Below are positions 33,859 to 42,265 of a stretch of 64,000 nucleotides of DNA, one piece after another. Source of the DNA: Bacteroidota bacterium (GTDB lineage Bacteria; Bacteroidota; Bacteroidia; Palsa-965); contig JACQAM010000016.1 of assembly GCA_016194975.1 (NCBI GenBank), forward strand, positions 62,001 to 126,000, written 5' to 3'. The notes under the pieces were generated by a model. The model ran no database searches and was not told where the DNA came from. It saw only the letters and a list, made by a program, of their open reading frames with translations. The stretch's first letter is position 1, and each line of letters opens with the position of its first letter. The position numbers were made by a program, and so were the translations under genes.

Positions 33859-34005
33859 GTGGCCAGTGACAGTAACCAGCGGCGGTAGCTTGCCCGACTA
33901 AACGAAGAGCAGGCGGGTCAGTGCTTCCGGCGAATCACAGCGCAAATGCGTACTTTTGACTCCGCTCAAATAAAAATCGTAAATCATAATTTGTAATTCA
34001 TTCCC

Positions 34006-35334
34006 GTGATAAAATTCACATTATTCTTTTTAAGTCTTTCTCTGCTCATCGTTCTGCATGAGTTCGGTCATTTCATTACGGCGCGCTTGTTCAAAATGCG
34101 CGTGAATAAATTTTACCTCTTTTTCGATTTTCTTTTTCCTATTCCTGCGCTGTTGAATTTTTCACTCTTCAAAAAGAAAATCGGAGAAACAACTTACGGA
34201 TTAGGATGGTTCCCATTCGGCGGATACGTGGATATTCACGGGATGCAGGCCGAAGAAGGCACCGATGCAAATGCCGTCCCTGCTCCTGATGAATTCCGCG
34301 CAAAAAAACCGTGGCAGCGGCTGATCGTTCTCGCGGGAGGAATTACGGTGAATTTTCTTCTCGCTATTGTCATTTACAGTATGGTGGCATGGGCCTGGGG
34401 CGATGAATATCTTCCGGCGAAAAATGCGAAGTATGGATTGTATTACGACTCTCTTCTTCTCAATCTTGGCGCTCATCATGGCGATAAATTAGTTTCCATT
34501 GACAATGCGGCTGTCGATAATCTTGGAAAAGCAACATTGAAAATTCTCCTCGACAAACCGAAAACAATTCAGCTTGATCACAACGGAAAAATAATCTCCA
34601 TCAATATTCCCAAAGGATTCACAGAAATGGCCGTGCAGAAGGAAGTGAAAGCTTTATTCACCGAAGAAATTCCGTACGTGATCGATAGCGTGGTGGCCAA
34701 TATGCCGGCCGGAAAAGCAGGATTGATGAAAGGCGACAGTCTGATTTCCATTGACGGAGATTCGCTGCATTATGCACAGCATTTTGTGGATCGCATTCAG
34801 AAAAGCAAAGGAAAAAAATTCATGCTCGGCTTTATCAGGAACGGGAAATCCGATTCCGTTGCCGTCACTGTGAATGAAGAAGGAAAGATCGGGATACTCG
34901 GAAAAGGCCCCGATCAATTTCTTCAGTACAAAACCATCAGCTACGGATTTTTTGCTGCGTGGGGAAGAGGATTCGATCGCACGATAGAAACGCTTTCGAG
35001 TTATGTGAAACAACTCGGATTACTTTTTTCAAAAGTGGGCGCATCCAAGATCGGCGGATTTGCAACCATCGGTGGATTATTTCCTTCCACGTGGGATTGG
35101 GAAGCATTCTGGAACATCACCGCATTTCTTTCCGTCATCCTTGCATTCATGAATTTATTGCCGATACCTGTTCTCGACGGCGGATACATTCTTTTCGTGT
35201 TGTACGAAATGATAACGCGCAAAAAAGTGAGCGATAAATTCATGCAACGTGCGCTCGCGATAGGAATGTACCTGGTACTCGCCCTGCTCATTTATGCCAA
35301 TGGAAACGACATTATCCGCGCTTTTCACCACTGA
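34006..35334 (+). CDS. rseP: Site-2 intramembrane metalloprotease RseP
   Basis: 442 residues from a GTG at 34006. Zinc motif HEFGH in the first membrane helix (about 18-22), a PDZ domain in the central periplasmic region (VVANMPAGKAGLMKGDSLIS), and the second metal-site motif NLLPIPVLDGGYILF in the third helix: the standard RseP layout. It cleaves membrane-bound anti-sigma factors after a first periplasmic cut, releasing ECF sigma factors. An ECF/anti-sigma pair occurs at 215-1517 but is not linked. A TACTTTTG box lies 47 nt upstream (33951-33958). Confidence 0.94.
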   Translation: MIKFTLFFLSLSLLIVLHEFGHFITARLFKMRVNKFYLFFDFLFPIPALLNFSLFKKKIGETTYGLGWFPFGGYVDIHGMQAEEGTDANAVPAPDEFRAKKPWQRLIVLAGGITVNFLLAIVIYSMVAWAWGDEYLPAKNAKYGLYYDSLLLNLGAHHGDKLVSIDNAAVDNLGKATLKILLDKPKTIQLDHNGKIISINIPKGFTEMAVQKEVKALFTEEIPYVIDSVVANMPAGKAGLMKGDSLISIDGDSLHYAQHFVDRIQKSKGKKFMLGFIRNGKSDSVAVTVNEEGKIGILGKGPDQFLQYKTISYGFFAAWGRGFDRTIETLSSYVKQLGLLFSKVGASKIGGFATIGGLFPSTWDWEAFWNITAFLSVILAFMNLLPIPVLDGGYILFVLYEMITRKKVSDKFMQRALAIGMYLVLALLIYANGNDIIRAFHH

Positions 35335-35457
35335 TCTTCACGAATTGGCTTTTTTTATCAAAAACCGGCGTTGAATAACTGGTTTTTCAGAGACGTTTTC
35401 GGCAATTTTATTCTCCCGAATTTCGTTATGGCATTGGGATTGCCTATTTACATTAAG

Positions 35458-36348
35458 ATGAAAAACGTAGCCGGAAAAATTTACGATTTACGATTTACGC
35501 CTGACAATTTATTTTCAATTGGAAATTGGAAATTGAAAATCGGAAGTTTTTCGAAACCAGTAATATTCCTGTTGACGGTGATTTTTATTGGAACAGGAAT
35601 ATCCGCACAAACTACCACGCGCGGCGATGGAAATAATTCTTCAACGACCGGCTCGAAAAAAACAAAAATTTTACTCATTCCCTGGGAACCGAAAATGTTC
35701 AATTGCAGTTCCGACATCACGCGCGCGATCGCGAACGAGACCGGGCAGAAGTATGACCAGGTGCAGGACGCGCTCAGGAAAGGTTTCGTGGAATCGGTGA
35801 AACATTCTTTCGGCGCAACCTGCAATGTTGTTTCACTGCTCGATGATACAGCAATGAAACGCGATCTCGAATATGTTTACAATGTGACCAGCATGTCCTA
35901 CACGCCTGTTGATTTTCCTCTGAATCCGACGAAAGCAGATTCAGCAAAACTGAAAGCGGCGAGCGGAGTTCAGAAAGGACAAGTAGAAACTGCAGATGAT
36001 GATGCAGATAAATTTATGAACACGGTCATCATCAGTCCGAACCTGCTCACTTATCTCCGGAAAGTTTACAAAGTGGATTACGTTATTTTCATCAATGAAA
36101 TGGATATTGATAATGACCTCGGCGCCGATCCCTACAACCTGCAGGGCAAAGAAGATTTTAAACGCGTTGCTACTGCACACTGGACCATCTTCAATTCCAC
36201 GACCGGTAAACGCGTGGCGATGGGAAAATCAAAATCAAATTTCTCCTCCACTTCAAATACGCCGAAGAAAATCATCGACAGCGCATTCGCTACGATCACA
36301 AAAGCGGTTTACGAAAAATATCTCGTTGGAATAAAACCAACACAATAG
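35458..36348 (+). CDS. Exported protein of unknown function
   Basis: 296 residues from the ATG at 35458. The export signal begins only at about residue 26 (KPVIFLLTVIFIGTGISAQ), and the codons before it run through noncoding-looking direct repeats (TTTACGATTTACG and GGAAATTGGAAATTG). A TTG at 35533 would place the signal at the N-terminus and may be the true start. The mature protein has an alpha/beta pattern (KTKILLIPWEPKMFNCSSDI, KVDYVIFINEMDID, HWTIFNSTTGKRVAMGKSKS) resembling Bacteroidota proteins of unknown role with a GNA-like or TolB-like N-terminal fold. It follows rseP on the same strand. Confidence 0.75.
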   Translation: MKNVAGKIYDLRFTPDNLFSIGNWKLKIGSFSKPVIFLLTVIFIGTGISAQTTTRGDGNNSSTTGSKKTKILLIPWEPKMFNCSSDITRAIANETGQKYDQVQDALRKGFVESVKHSFGATCNVVSLLDDTAMKRDLEYVYNVTSMSYTPVDFPLNPTKADSAKLKAASGVQKGQVETADDDADKFMNTVIISPNLLTYLRKVYKVDYVIFINEMDIDNDLGADPYNLQGKEDFKRVATAHWTIFNSTTGKRVAMGKSKSNFSSTSNTPKKIIDSAFATITKAVYEKYLVGIKPTQ

Positions 36349-36677
36349 AACAACGAAATCCTGCTGCTCTTCCAATAACTACCCCTTCTTCAGATTTTTA
36401 TCGGGTACAATCCGCATTGGTCGGCGGCAAAGCTGCGTTAATCGGAATTGTAAGTCTTCATTGCTGATCTTCTCGTATAAAAAATGAATTTGACTACCTT
36501 TACTTCCCTTTAAAAATGAGTACGAAATACGAAAAGTTTACTAAAAGTTACGAAATGCAGATGAATACGAAATCTGTGTTCCCCAATAGACTTTAAGTAC
36601 ACTTTCGTATTTCGTAACTTTTAGTAAACTTTTCGTATTTCGTACTTCTGCATTTCGTACTCACAAAAAAAACAGAC
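36349..36677. other. 329-nt intergenic space with inverted repeat
   Basis: The first 170 nt hold no recognisable gene or strong hairpin apart from A/T-rich stretches. From 36519 the large inverted repeat described separately takes over, and 31 nt of A-rich leader then precede the aldehyde dehydrogenase ATG. Confidence 0.6.
36519..36646. repeat. 38-bp perfect inverted repeat before the aldehyde dehydrogenase gene
   Basis: Arms 36519-36556 and 36609-36646 are perfect complements (38 of 38), starting AGTACGAAATACGAAAAGTT, around a 52-nt spacer that itself contains more ACGAAAT-type words. Same arm family as 17433-17538 and 59433-59476/61581-61624. Confidence 0.95.
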
Positions 36678-38231
36678 ATGACCCAGGTTTTAACGGATAA
36701 TTTCGGAATTGCAGAAGCGCTGAAAACGCTCGGCATTAACGAAGTGAATTACGGCGCATCAACCGGCACCGATCACTGGAATACAAAAGGCTCGAAAGTG
36801 GATTCCTATTCTCCTGCCGACGGACAATACATCGGCAGTGTGAACCAGGCCACTGCTGATGATTATGAAAAAATAATTTCAAAAGCGAGCGAAGCATTTT
36901 TGGAATGGAGAAATATTCCTGCGCCCAGGCGCGGAGAAATGGTGAGACAGATCGGCGATCAGTTGCGCAAATACAAAGAACCGCTTGGGAAATTAGTTTC
37001 CTATGAAATGGGAAAATCACTGCAGGAAGGATTGGGAGAAGTACAGGAGATGATCGACATCTGTGATTTTGCAGTGGGACTTTCGCGGCAACTTTACGGG
37101 CTAACGATGCACAGTGAGCGGGCGAAGCACCGCATGTACGAACAATATCATCCGCTGGGCATTGTAGGAATTATTTCTGCATTCAATTTCCCGGTAGCAG
37201 TGTGGAGCTGGAATGCCGCGCTCGCGTGGGTATGCGGTGACGTGTGTGTGTGGAAACCTTCGAGCAAAACTCCATTGTGTGCAATTGCCTGCCAGAATAT
37301 TATTTCTTCTGTGCTGAAAAAAAATAATATTCCCGAAGGCGTGAGCTGTTTACTCATCGGGAACCCCGTTGGCGATTGGATGAACAGCGACAAACGTCTT
37401 CCGCTTGTTTCATTCACCGGATCAACAAGAATAGGTAGAAGAGTTTCTTCCATGGTTGCAGAACGTTTCGGAAAAACAATTCTTGAACTCGGTGGTAATA
37501 ATGCGATCATCGTTTCCGAACATGCCGATCTGAATATGGTATTGGTTGGTGCGGTGTTCGGCGCAGTTGGAACCGCCGGGCAACGTTGTACTTCAACACG
37601 ACGCCTTATCATTCACGAAAGCATTTACGACAAAACAATTTCTGTTCTGAAAAATGCGTATGCACAATTGAAGATCGGAAATCCGCTTGATGGAAAAAAT
37701 CACGTGGGGCCGCTCATTGATAAAAAAGCAACAGAAGAATATTTGAATGCGATCGATCGCGCGAAAAAAGAAGGTGGGCAACTAATTGTTGAAGGAGGAA
37801 TTGTTAGCGGCAATGGATTTGAAAGCGGATGTTATGTGAAGCCATGCATCATTGAAGCGAAGAATGAATTTCATATTGTACAGGAAGAAACTTTTGCGCC
37901 TATACTTTACGTGATGAAATATAAAACCATGGACGAAGCGATCGCCCGGCAGAACGGAGTTCCACAGGGATTATCGTCGAGCATTTTCACTTCTGATCTG
38001 CGCGAGATGGAACAATTCCTTTCACACAACGGATCCGATTGCGGAATTGCAAATGTGAACATAGGAACATCAGGAGCAGAGATCGGCGGAGCTTTCGGCG
38101 GAGAAAAAGAAACGGGCGGAGGAAGAGAAAGCGGAAGTGATGCGTGGAAAGTTTACATGCGCCGCCAGACGAACACGATCAACTACGGAACGCAACTCCC
38201 ATTGGCGCAGGGCATAGAATTCAACATCTGA
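36678..38231 (+). CDS. ALDH7-type aldehyde dehydrogenase (aminoadipate semialdehyde type)
   Basis: 517 residues. NAD-binding FTGSTRIGRRVSSMVAERFG, catalytic Glu in KTILELGGNNAIIV, catalytic Cys in GTAGQRCTSTRR. The sequence is closest to the ALDH7A/antiquitin group (MYEQYHPLGIVGIISAFNFP, ETGGGRESGSDAWKVYMRRQ), which oxidises alpha-aminoadipate semialdehyde/piperideine-6-carboxylate in lysine breakdown. No lysine pathway partner is nearby, so the substrate is inferred from the subgroup only. The ATG follows the 38-bp inverted repeat. Confidence 0.92.
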   Translation: MTQVLTDNFGIAEALKTLGINEVNYGASTGTDHWNTKGSKVDSYSPADGQYIGSVNQATADDYEKIISKASEAFLEWRNIPAPRRGEMVRQIGDQLRKYKEPLGKLVSYEMGKSLQEGLGEVQEMIDICDFAVGLSRQLYGLTMHSERAKHRMYEQYHPLGIVGIISAFNFPVAVWSWNAALAWVCGDVCVWKPSSKTPLCAIACQNIISSVLKKNNIPEGVSCLLIGNPVGDWMNSDKRLPLVSFTGSTRIGRRVSSMVAERFGKTILELGGNNAIIVSEHADLNMVLVGAVFGAVGTAGQRCTSTRRLIIHESIYDKTISVLKNAYAQLKIGNPLDGKNHVGPLIDKKATEEYLNAIDRAKKEGGQLIVEGGIVSGNGFESGCYVKPCIIEAKNEFHIVQEETFAPILYVMKYKTMDEAIARQNGVPQGLSSSIFTSDLREMEQFLSHNGSDCGIANVNIGTSGAEIGGAFGGEKETGGGRESGSDAWKVYMRRQTNTINYGTQLPLAQGIEFNI

Positions 38232-38351
38232 TCTTTGCGAAAAGATATTTTTCAGGCGAAGAAAAAAGTTCTTCGCTTTTTTTATTGCCGTTGTGTTTGC
38301 TTAGTTTGGTACTCACTGCGAATAAAAAATAAAATATAGCAGAACGAAAAA

Positions 38352-39107
38352 ATGTACACCTTCATCCGCACTGTTTATTTTCTCTGGATCGCTGCTGCAG
38401 CGCCGCTCGGATTGTATTACATCAATCAGTATTATCCCGGAAATTATGATTCATTCCCGGTTATTGTCCGTTTCCTTTCTTTCTGCGGATTATTCATGTG
38501 GGCTATCTATTACCTCCTGTTTCGCCAGCGTTATTTCCCGTTTGACACACTTCATGCAGCAGGACTTTTATTTTTTTCCGTGATCGGTGCGACGGCCGCT
38601 TTTTTTTCCGGGACCGGCCAGTTGCTGTTCTCATCCTACACGGTTTTATTCTCTTCTTCACTCTCGCTTATTTTTTATTTCGCACCCATGTGTGTGTTTT
38701 TCCTGGTCCCTTCCCAGAGGGGGAAATGGTATTTCTATAAGAATGCCGGCTACTTTTTTCTTCCGCTCATATTTTTTCTTACCATCCTCGCTTTTCTCAT
38801 CATAATTACAGGGCCGGCGCTCGATCATTTCCGGACCGGTTTCAGTACCAGGTGGAAGATCATTTATTTTACAGCCATCGGTATCGATTCTGTTTACTCG
38901 GCCCGGAGTTATTTTATGCACAACATGTTTGTGTATGATAAAGGCAGCGAGCGGAATGAGCGCGACCAGATGATGGTGAGTTGGGGATGGTTCGCAGTAT
39001 TGTCTTTGATTGCGGTTGTTGCTCTGTGCATGTACATGCTCGCTACGGGCATGGGTGCAGGCGCGAAGGGTAACGCAGGTATTTTGAGTAACTTTAATTC
39101 ACCATGA
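38352..39107 (+). CDS. Multi-pass membrane protein of unknown function
   Basis: 251 residues with seven predicted membrane helices and short polar loops; aromatic-rich. No motif is recognised. The stop overlaps the start of the TlpA-like gene by 4 nt (ATGA), so they form a coupled pair. This might supply reducing power or a membrane partner to the thioredoxin-like protein, but nothing in the sequence resembles DsbD/CcdA (no conserved Cys pair in the helices). Confidence 0.72.
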   Translation: MYTFIRTVYFLWIAAAAPLGLYYINQYYPGNYDSFPVIVRFLSFCGLFMWAIYYLLFRQRYFPFDTLHAAGLLFFSVIGATAAFFSGTGQLLFSSYTVLFSSSLSLIFYFAPMCVFFLVPSQRGKWYFYKNAGYFFLPLIFFLTILAFLIIITGPALDHFRTGFSTRWKIIYFTAIGIDSVYSARSYFMHNMFVYDKGSERNERDQMMVSWGWFAVLSLIAVVALCMYMLATGMGAGAKGNAGILSNFNSP

Positions 39108-40378
39108 AAATATTTTTTTTTCTATTTTCCACTTTCATTTTTTCTCTCGTGCCTCTTTTCGCTCAGATCTCGCCTGAGCGCACGCAAATGTCGGAAGGCC
39201 ATTTGAAAATCCAGTTGGGCGCATGGCACGGAACACTCCGGCTCAATGACTCTGTAGAATTACCATTTTCTTTTTCTGTGGATTATTCACCGGAAGGATA
39301 CACGTTGACGATTCATAATTCGGAAGAGAGTATCCAGGTGGAAGATCTCGTTGTTACAAAAGATTCTGTCAGCTGGCACATGCCTGTTTTCGATTCTTAT
39401 TTTAAATGCAGACGCGAAACAGATTCAACTTTCTCCGGTTCATTTTATAATCATGCGGCGAGCCATCCTTACGTCATTCCCTTTCATGCGAAATATGGAA
39501 ACGCGAATTTTATTTATTATCCGAGAAAAGACCCGACAGATCTCAGTGGCAAATGGGAATGTCATTTTTCTCCCGGAACTCCGGACAGCAGTAACGCGAT
39601 AGGAATTTTCAGCACACCCTATAACAGCGGGTACATGACCGGAACTTTTCTCACGGAAACAGGAGACTATCGTTACCTCGGTGGAGCATTCGGCGGCTGG
39701 AATGATTTCACCATTTCCACTTTCGATGGTTCGCATGCATTTGTTTTCAAAGGGGAAAGGCAATATGATGGAACCATAAAAGGAGAAGCATGGTATGGAA
39801 ATTATGGTTATGAAAAGTGGATCGCGAAGCGGAATGATAACTATCAACTGCGCGATCCGCTTCATCTTACTTACGTTGTCGATTCTTCAAAAATAAATTT
39901 CACGTTCAATGATCTCAATGGAAATCCTGTTTCACTCAGCGATCCTCAATTCAAAGGGAAAGTGGTGATCATTCAGGTGATGGGAACCTGGTGCCCGAAT
40001 TGCATGGATGAAACAGCGATGATGACGGAGTTGTACAACAAATATCATGATGATGGATTGGAGATCGTAGCGCTCGCGTATGAGCGGAGTTCAGATTCTG
40101 CGATTGCGAATGCAAATATCCGTCGCGTGAAAAAAAGATTCGGCTCTGATTATACTTTTCTTCTCACCGGAAAAAAAGGAGCGAAGGGCGCATCGGAGAG
40201 TCTTCCTTTTTTAAATGGGATCATGTCATTTCCTACAACAATTTATATTGACAGGAACGGAAATGTGCGCGAAGTGTACACCGGGTTCAATGGACCCGCT
40301 ACAGGAGAGGCGTATGAAACGGATAAAAGAAAAACGGAATTGCTGATCAATAAATTATTGGCGGAGAAAGCGAAGTGA
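39104..40378 (+). CDS. Exported TlpA-like thioredoxin-fold protein
   Basis: 424 residues. A signal peptide (about 1-20) is followed by a beta-rich domain of about 235 residues with WGT/GEW-type repeats, and a C-terminal thioredoxin domain (about 265-424). The redox motif is CPNC at 297-300 (QVMGTWCPNCMDET) and the cis-proline loop is MSFPTT. TlpA/ResA-type proteins keep cysteines reduced in the periplasm for cytochrome or envelope assembly. The N-terminal domain probably selects the partner. The start overlaps the upstream membrane gene by 4 nt. Confidence 0.88.
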   Translation: MKIFFFLFSTFIFSLVPLFAQISPERTQMSEGHLKIQLGAWHGTLRLNDSVELPFSFSVDYSPEGYTLTIHNSEESIQVEDLVVTKDSVSWHMPVFDSYFKCRRETDSTFSGSFYNHAASHPYVIPFHAKYGNANFIYYPRKDPTDLSGKWECHFSPGTPDSSNAIGIFSTPYNSGYMTGTFLTETGDYRYLGGAFGGWNDFTISTFDGSHAFVFKGERQYDGTIKGEAWYGNYGYEKWIAKRNDNYQLRDPLHLTYVVDSSKINFTFNDLNGNPVSLSDPQFKGKVVIIQVMGTWCPNCMDETAMMTELYNKYHDDGLEIVALAYERSSDSAIANANIRRVKKRFGSDYTFLLTGKKGAKGASESLPFLNGIMSFPTTIYIDRNGNVREVYTGFNGPATGEAYETDKRKTELLINKLLAEKAK

Positions 40379-40407
40379 AAAAATTTCCTGCACAACCATC
40401 CCGGAAT

Positions 40408-42105
40408 TCATTTACTGAACCATACCTGTGAAAGATCGCGGGCATCGAGCCCGTTCAGAAAATAATTACGAACGTTTGTTCCCAACAGCAGGTAGTTTGT
40501 TCTATAATACAACGGGCAGACAAAAGCATTCTCCATCGCAATTTTTTCAGCAGTGTGATAATCATCCATCCTTGTGGTTTCACTTTTTTCCGTTTCCGCC
40601 TTTTCAAATGCAAGATCAAAATCCTTATTTATAAAACGGGAGGGGTTCAGGCTGGAGCGCGCATGAGGATCCTGCGGAACATTTTTTCCATAAGCGAGAA
40701 TGAGAAAAGTGCGCGGATCAGGATAATCAACAATCCAGCCGGAACGCCAGAAAAGAGACCGGCCTGTTTCGAGTTCTTCAAGATGCTGTGCAAACGGAGC
40801 AAGATTCACACGCACATTCACTCCCAGATTCTGCTTCAGCATCGTTACAACAGCATCGGCAACTTTTGAGTTTATGTTGGCTGCACCAGCATTGATTTCA
40901 AGCGTTACTTCCGGAAAATTTTTTCCATTGGCAAATCCGGCTTTCTTCAATAATGCACGGGCTTTTTCCGGATCATAGGCATAAAAAGTTTCCTGCCCTG
41001 AATATCCATTTATGCCCGGAGGAACAAAACCATTATCGGCAGGCACTCCTGCGCCTTTGAGAATTTCATCAACGATCTTAGTCCTGTCAATAGCATAACA
41101 GAATGCCTGGCGCACATAAATATTATTGAATGGAGGAACGGAATTATTGAATCCATAATAATCAATACTCAAAGCGTTGCAATTGAAAAGCTGGAATTGC
41201 GGAGGGCTTGGAAATGAATCGATAGCGAAACTCACAAAAGAAGCAAGATCTTCCACGTCCGGATTCCACAGCAGATCGATCTCTTTATTCTGAAATGCAG
41301 TCAACTCGGATTTCTTGTCCTTCAGAAATGTGATTTTGATTTGGTCAAGATAGGGCAATTGATTTCCGTCCTCATCTTTTCCCCAATAACCAGAGTTGCG
41401 TTGCAACACAACCTCATCTCCTTCTGTAATTTTCTTCACAAAGAACGGGCCTGTCCCCACGGGATGTATCCGCATGTCGTCTCCGTATTTATCCAATGCT
41501 TCTTTTGGAAAGATCCAACTGAAGGGCGTAGTCAGGATTTCGGTTAGATAATGACAGGGAGTAATTGTTTCAATGGAAAATGTGCTGTCGTTTATCGCTT
41601 TGAATCCGCTTACGTCCATATCAAGCCCGAGATGATATTCTTCAGCACCTTTAATGATCCCGGTAAACGTTCTGTAAAAAAAACTTTCCGGAGTTTCTTC
41701 ACACGCCTTCTGAAAACAGAATTTGACGTCATTTGCAGTTAACTTTCTTCCTTTGCCGGCAGGAAAACAAACATCATCCTGAAAATAAATATTATTGCGC
41801 AGATGGAAGGTCCAGCGCCGGAAGGAAGTATCTGCTTCCCAACTTTCCGCAAGACACGGAATAATTTTTAAAGTCTGCGGATCAAACTTCACGAGCCCTT
41901 CGTAAATCTGCCTCCCGATATTGATTCCCGCATCATCATAAATGGATAGCGGATAAAGACTCAGAAAATCTTCGGTAAAATTCATCCGGAAAATTCCACC
42001 GTAAATCGGGGAAGAATCAGTCATGTTTTTTCCTGCATGAGTTTCCTGGAATGGAATAGCGATAACAAAAAACAGGAAGAAGGACCAGAAAAAAAAATGT
42101 TTCAT
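40408..42105 (-). CDS. Peptide/nickel-type ABC solute-binding protein (family 5)
   Basis: 565 residues with a signal peptide (about 1-24). The family 5 fold is evident from YPLSIYDDAGINIGRQIYEG, VKFDPQTLKIIPCLAESWEA, the GTGPFFVKK block, RQAFCYAIDRTKIVDEILKG and the YDPEKARALLKKAGF segment. It binds oligopeptides or similar ligands and delivers them to a DppBCDF/OppBCDF importer. No permease or ATPase genes are in the window, so it is an orphan. No lipobox Cys is at the expected position, unlike many Bacteroidota homologs. Confidence 0.88.
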   Translation of the reverse strand: MKHFFFWSFFLFFVIAIPFQETHAGKNMTDSSPIYGGIFRMNFTEDFLSLYPLSIYDDAGINIGRQIYEGLVKFDPQTLKIIPCLAESWEADTSFRRWTFHLRNNIYFQDDVCFPAGKGRKLTANDVKFCFQKACEETPESFFYRTFTGIIKGAEEYHLGLDMDVSGFKAINDSTFSIETITPCHYLTEILTTPFSWIFPKEALDKYGDDMRIHPVGTGPFFVKKITEGDEVVLQRNSGYWGKDEDGNQLPYLDQIKITFLKDKKSELTAFQNKEIDLLWNPDVEDLASFVSFAIDSFPSPPQFQLFNCNALSIDYYGFNNSVPPFNNIYVRQAFCYAIDRTKIVDEILKGAGVPADNGFVPPGINGYSGQETFYAYDPEKARALLKKAGFANGKNFPEVTLEINAGAANINSKVADAVVTMLKQNLGVNVRVNLAPFAQHLEELETGRSLFWRSGWIVDYPDPRTFLILAYGKNVPQDPHARSSLNPSRFINKDFDLAFEKAETEKSETTRMDDYHTAEKIAMENAFVCPLYYRTNYLLLGTNVRNYFLNGLDARDLSQVWFSK

Positions 42106-42147
42106 CCGCGATCGGGGTTGTGAAAGTTAAAGGTAATTAAACGGGAG

Positions 42148-42186
42148 AAAAAAAACAGCCAACCGGTTTTTGATCCCGGTTAGCTG
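42148..42186 (-). terminator. Intrinsic terminator of the giant surface protein gene
   Basis: On the minus strand: stem CAGC plus AACCGG paired with CCGGTT plus GCTG (42156-42186) with a single mismatched pair, followed by eight T. It lies about 80 nt beyond the stop of the 1188-residue gene. Confidence 0.82.
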
Positions 42187-42265
42187 CGATTAACCTCCGC
42201 TTGTGCGACCAACACTTGCGGAATTTCCGCTTTGCTGAAGCGGTAAACCAAACCAGCACGCTACA

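Noticed and set aside
40408-42105. Complete peptide ABC transporter operon
   Set aside because: Only the binding protein is present; neighbours are unrelated and on the other strand or separated by a terminator.
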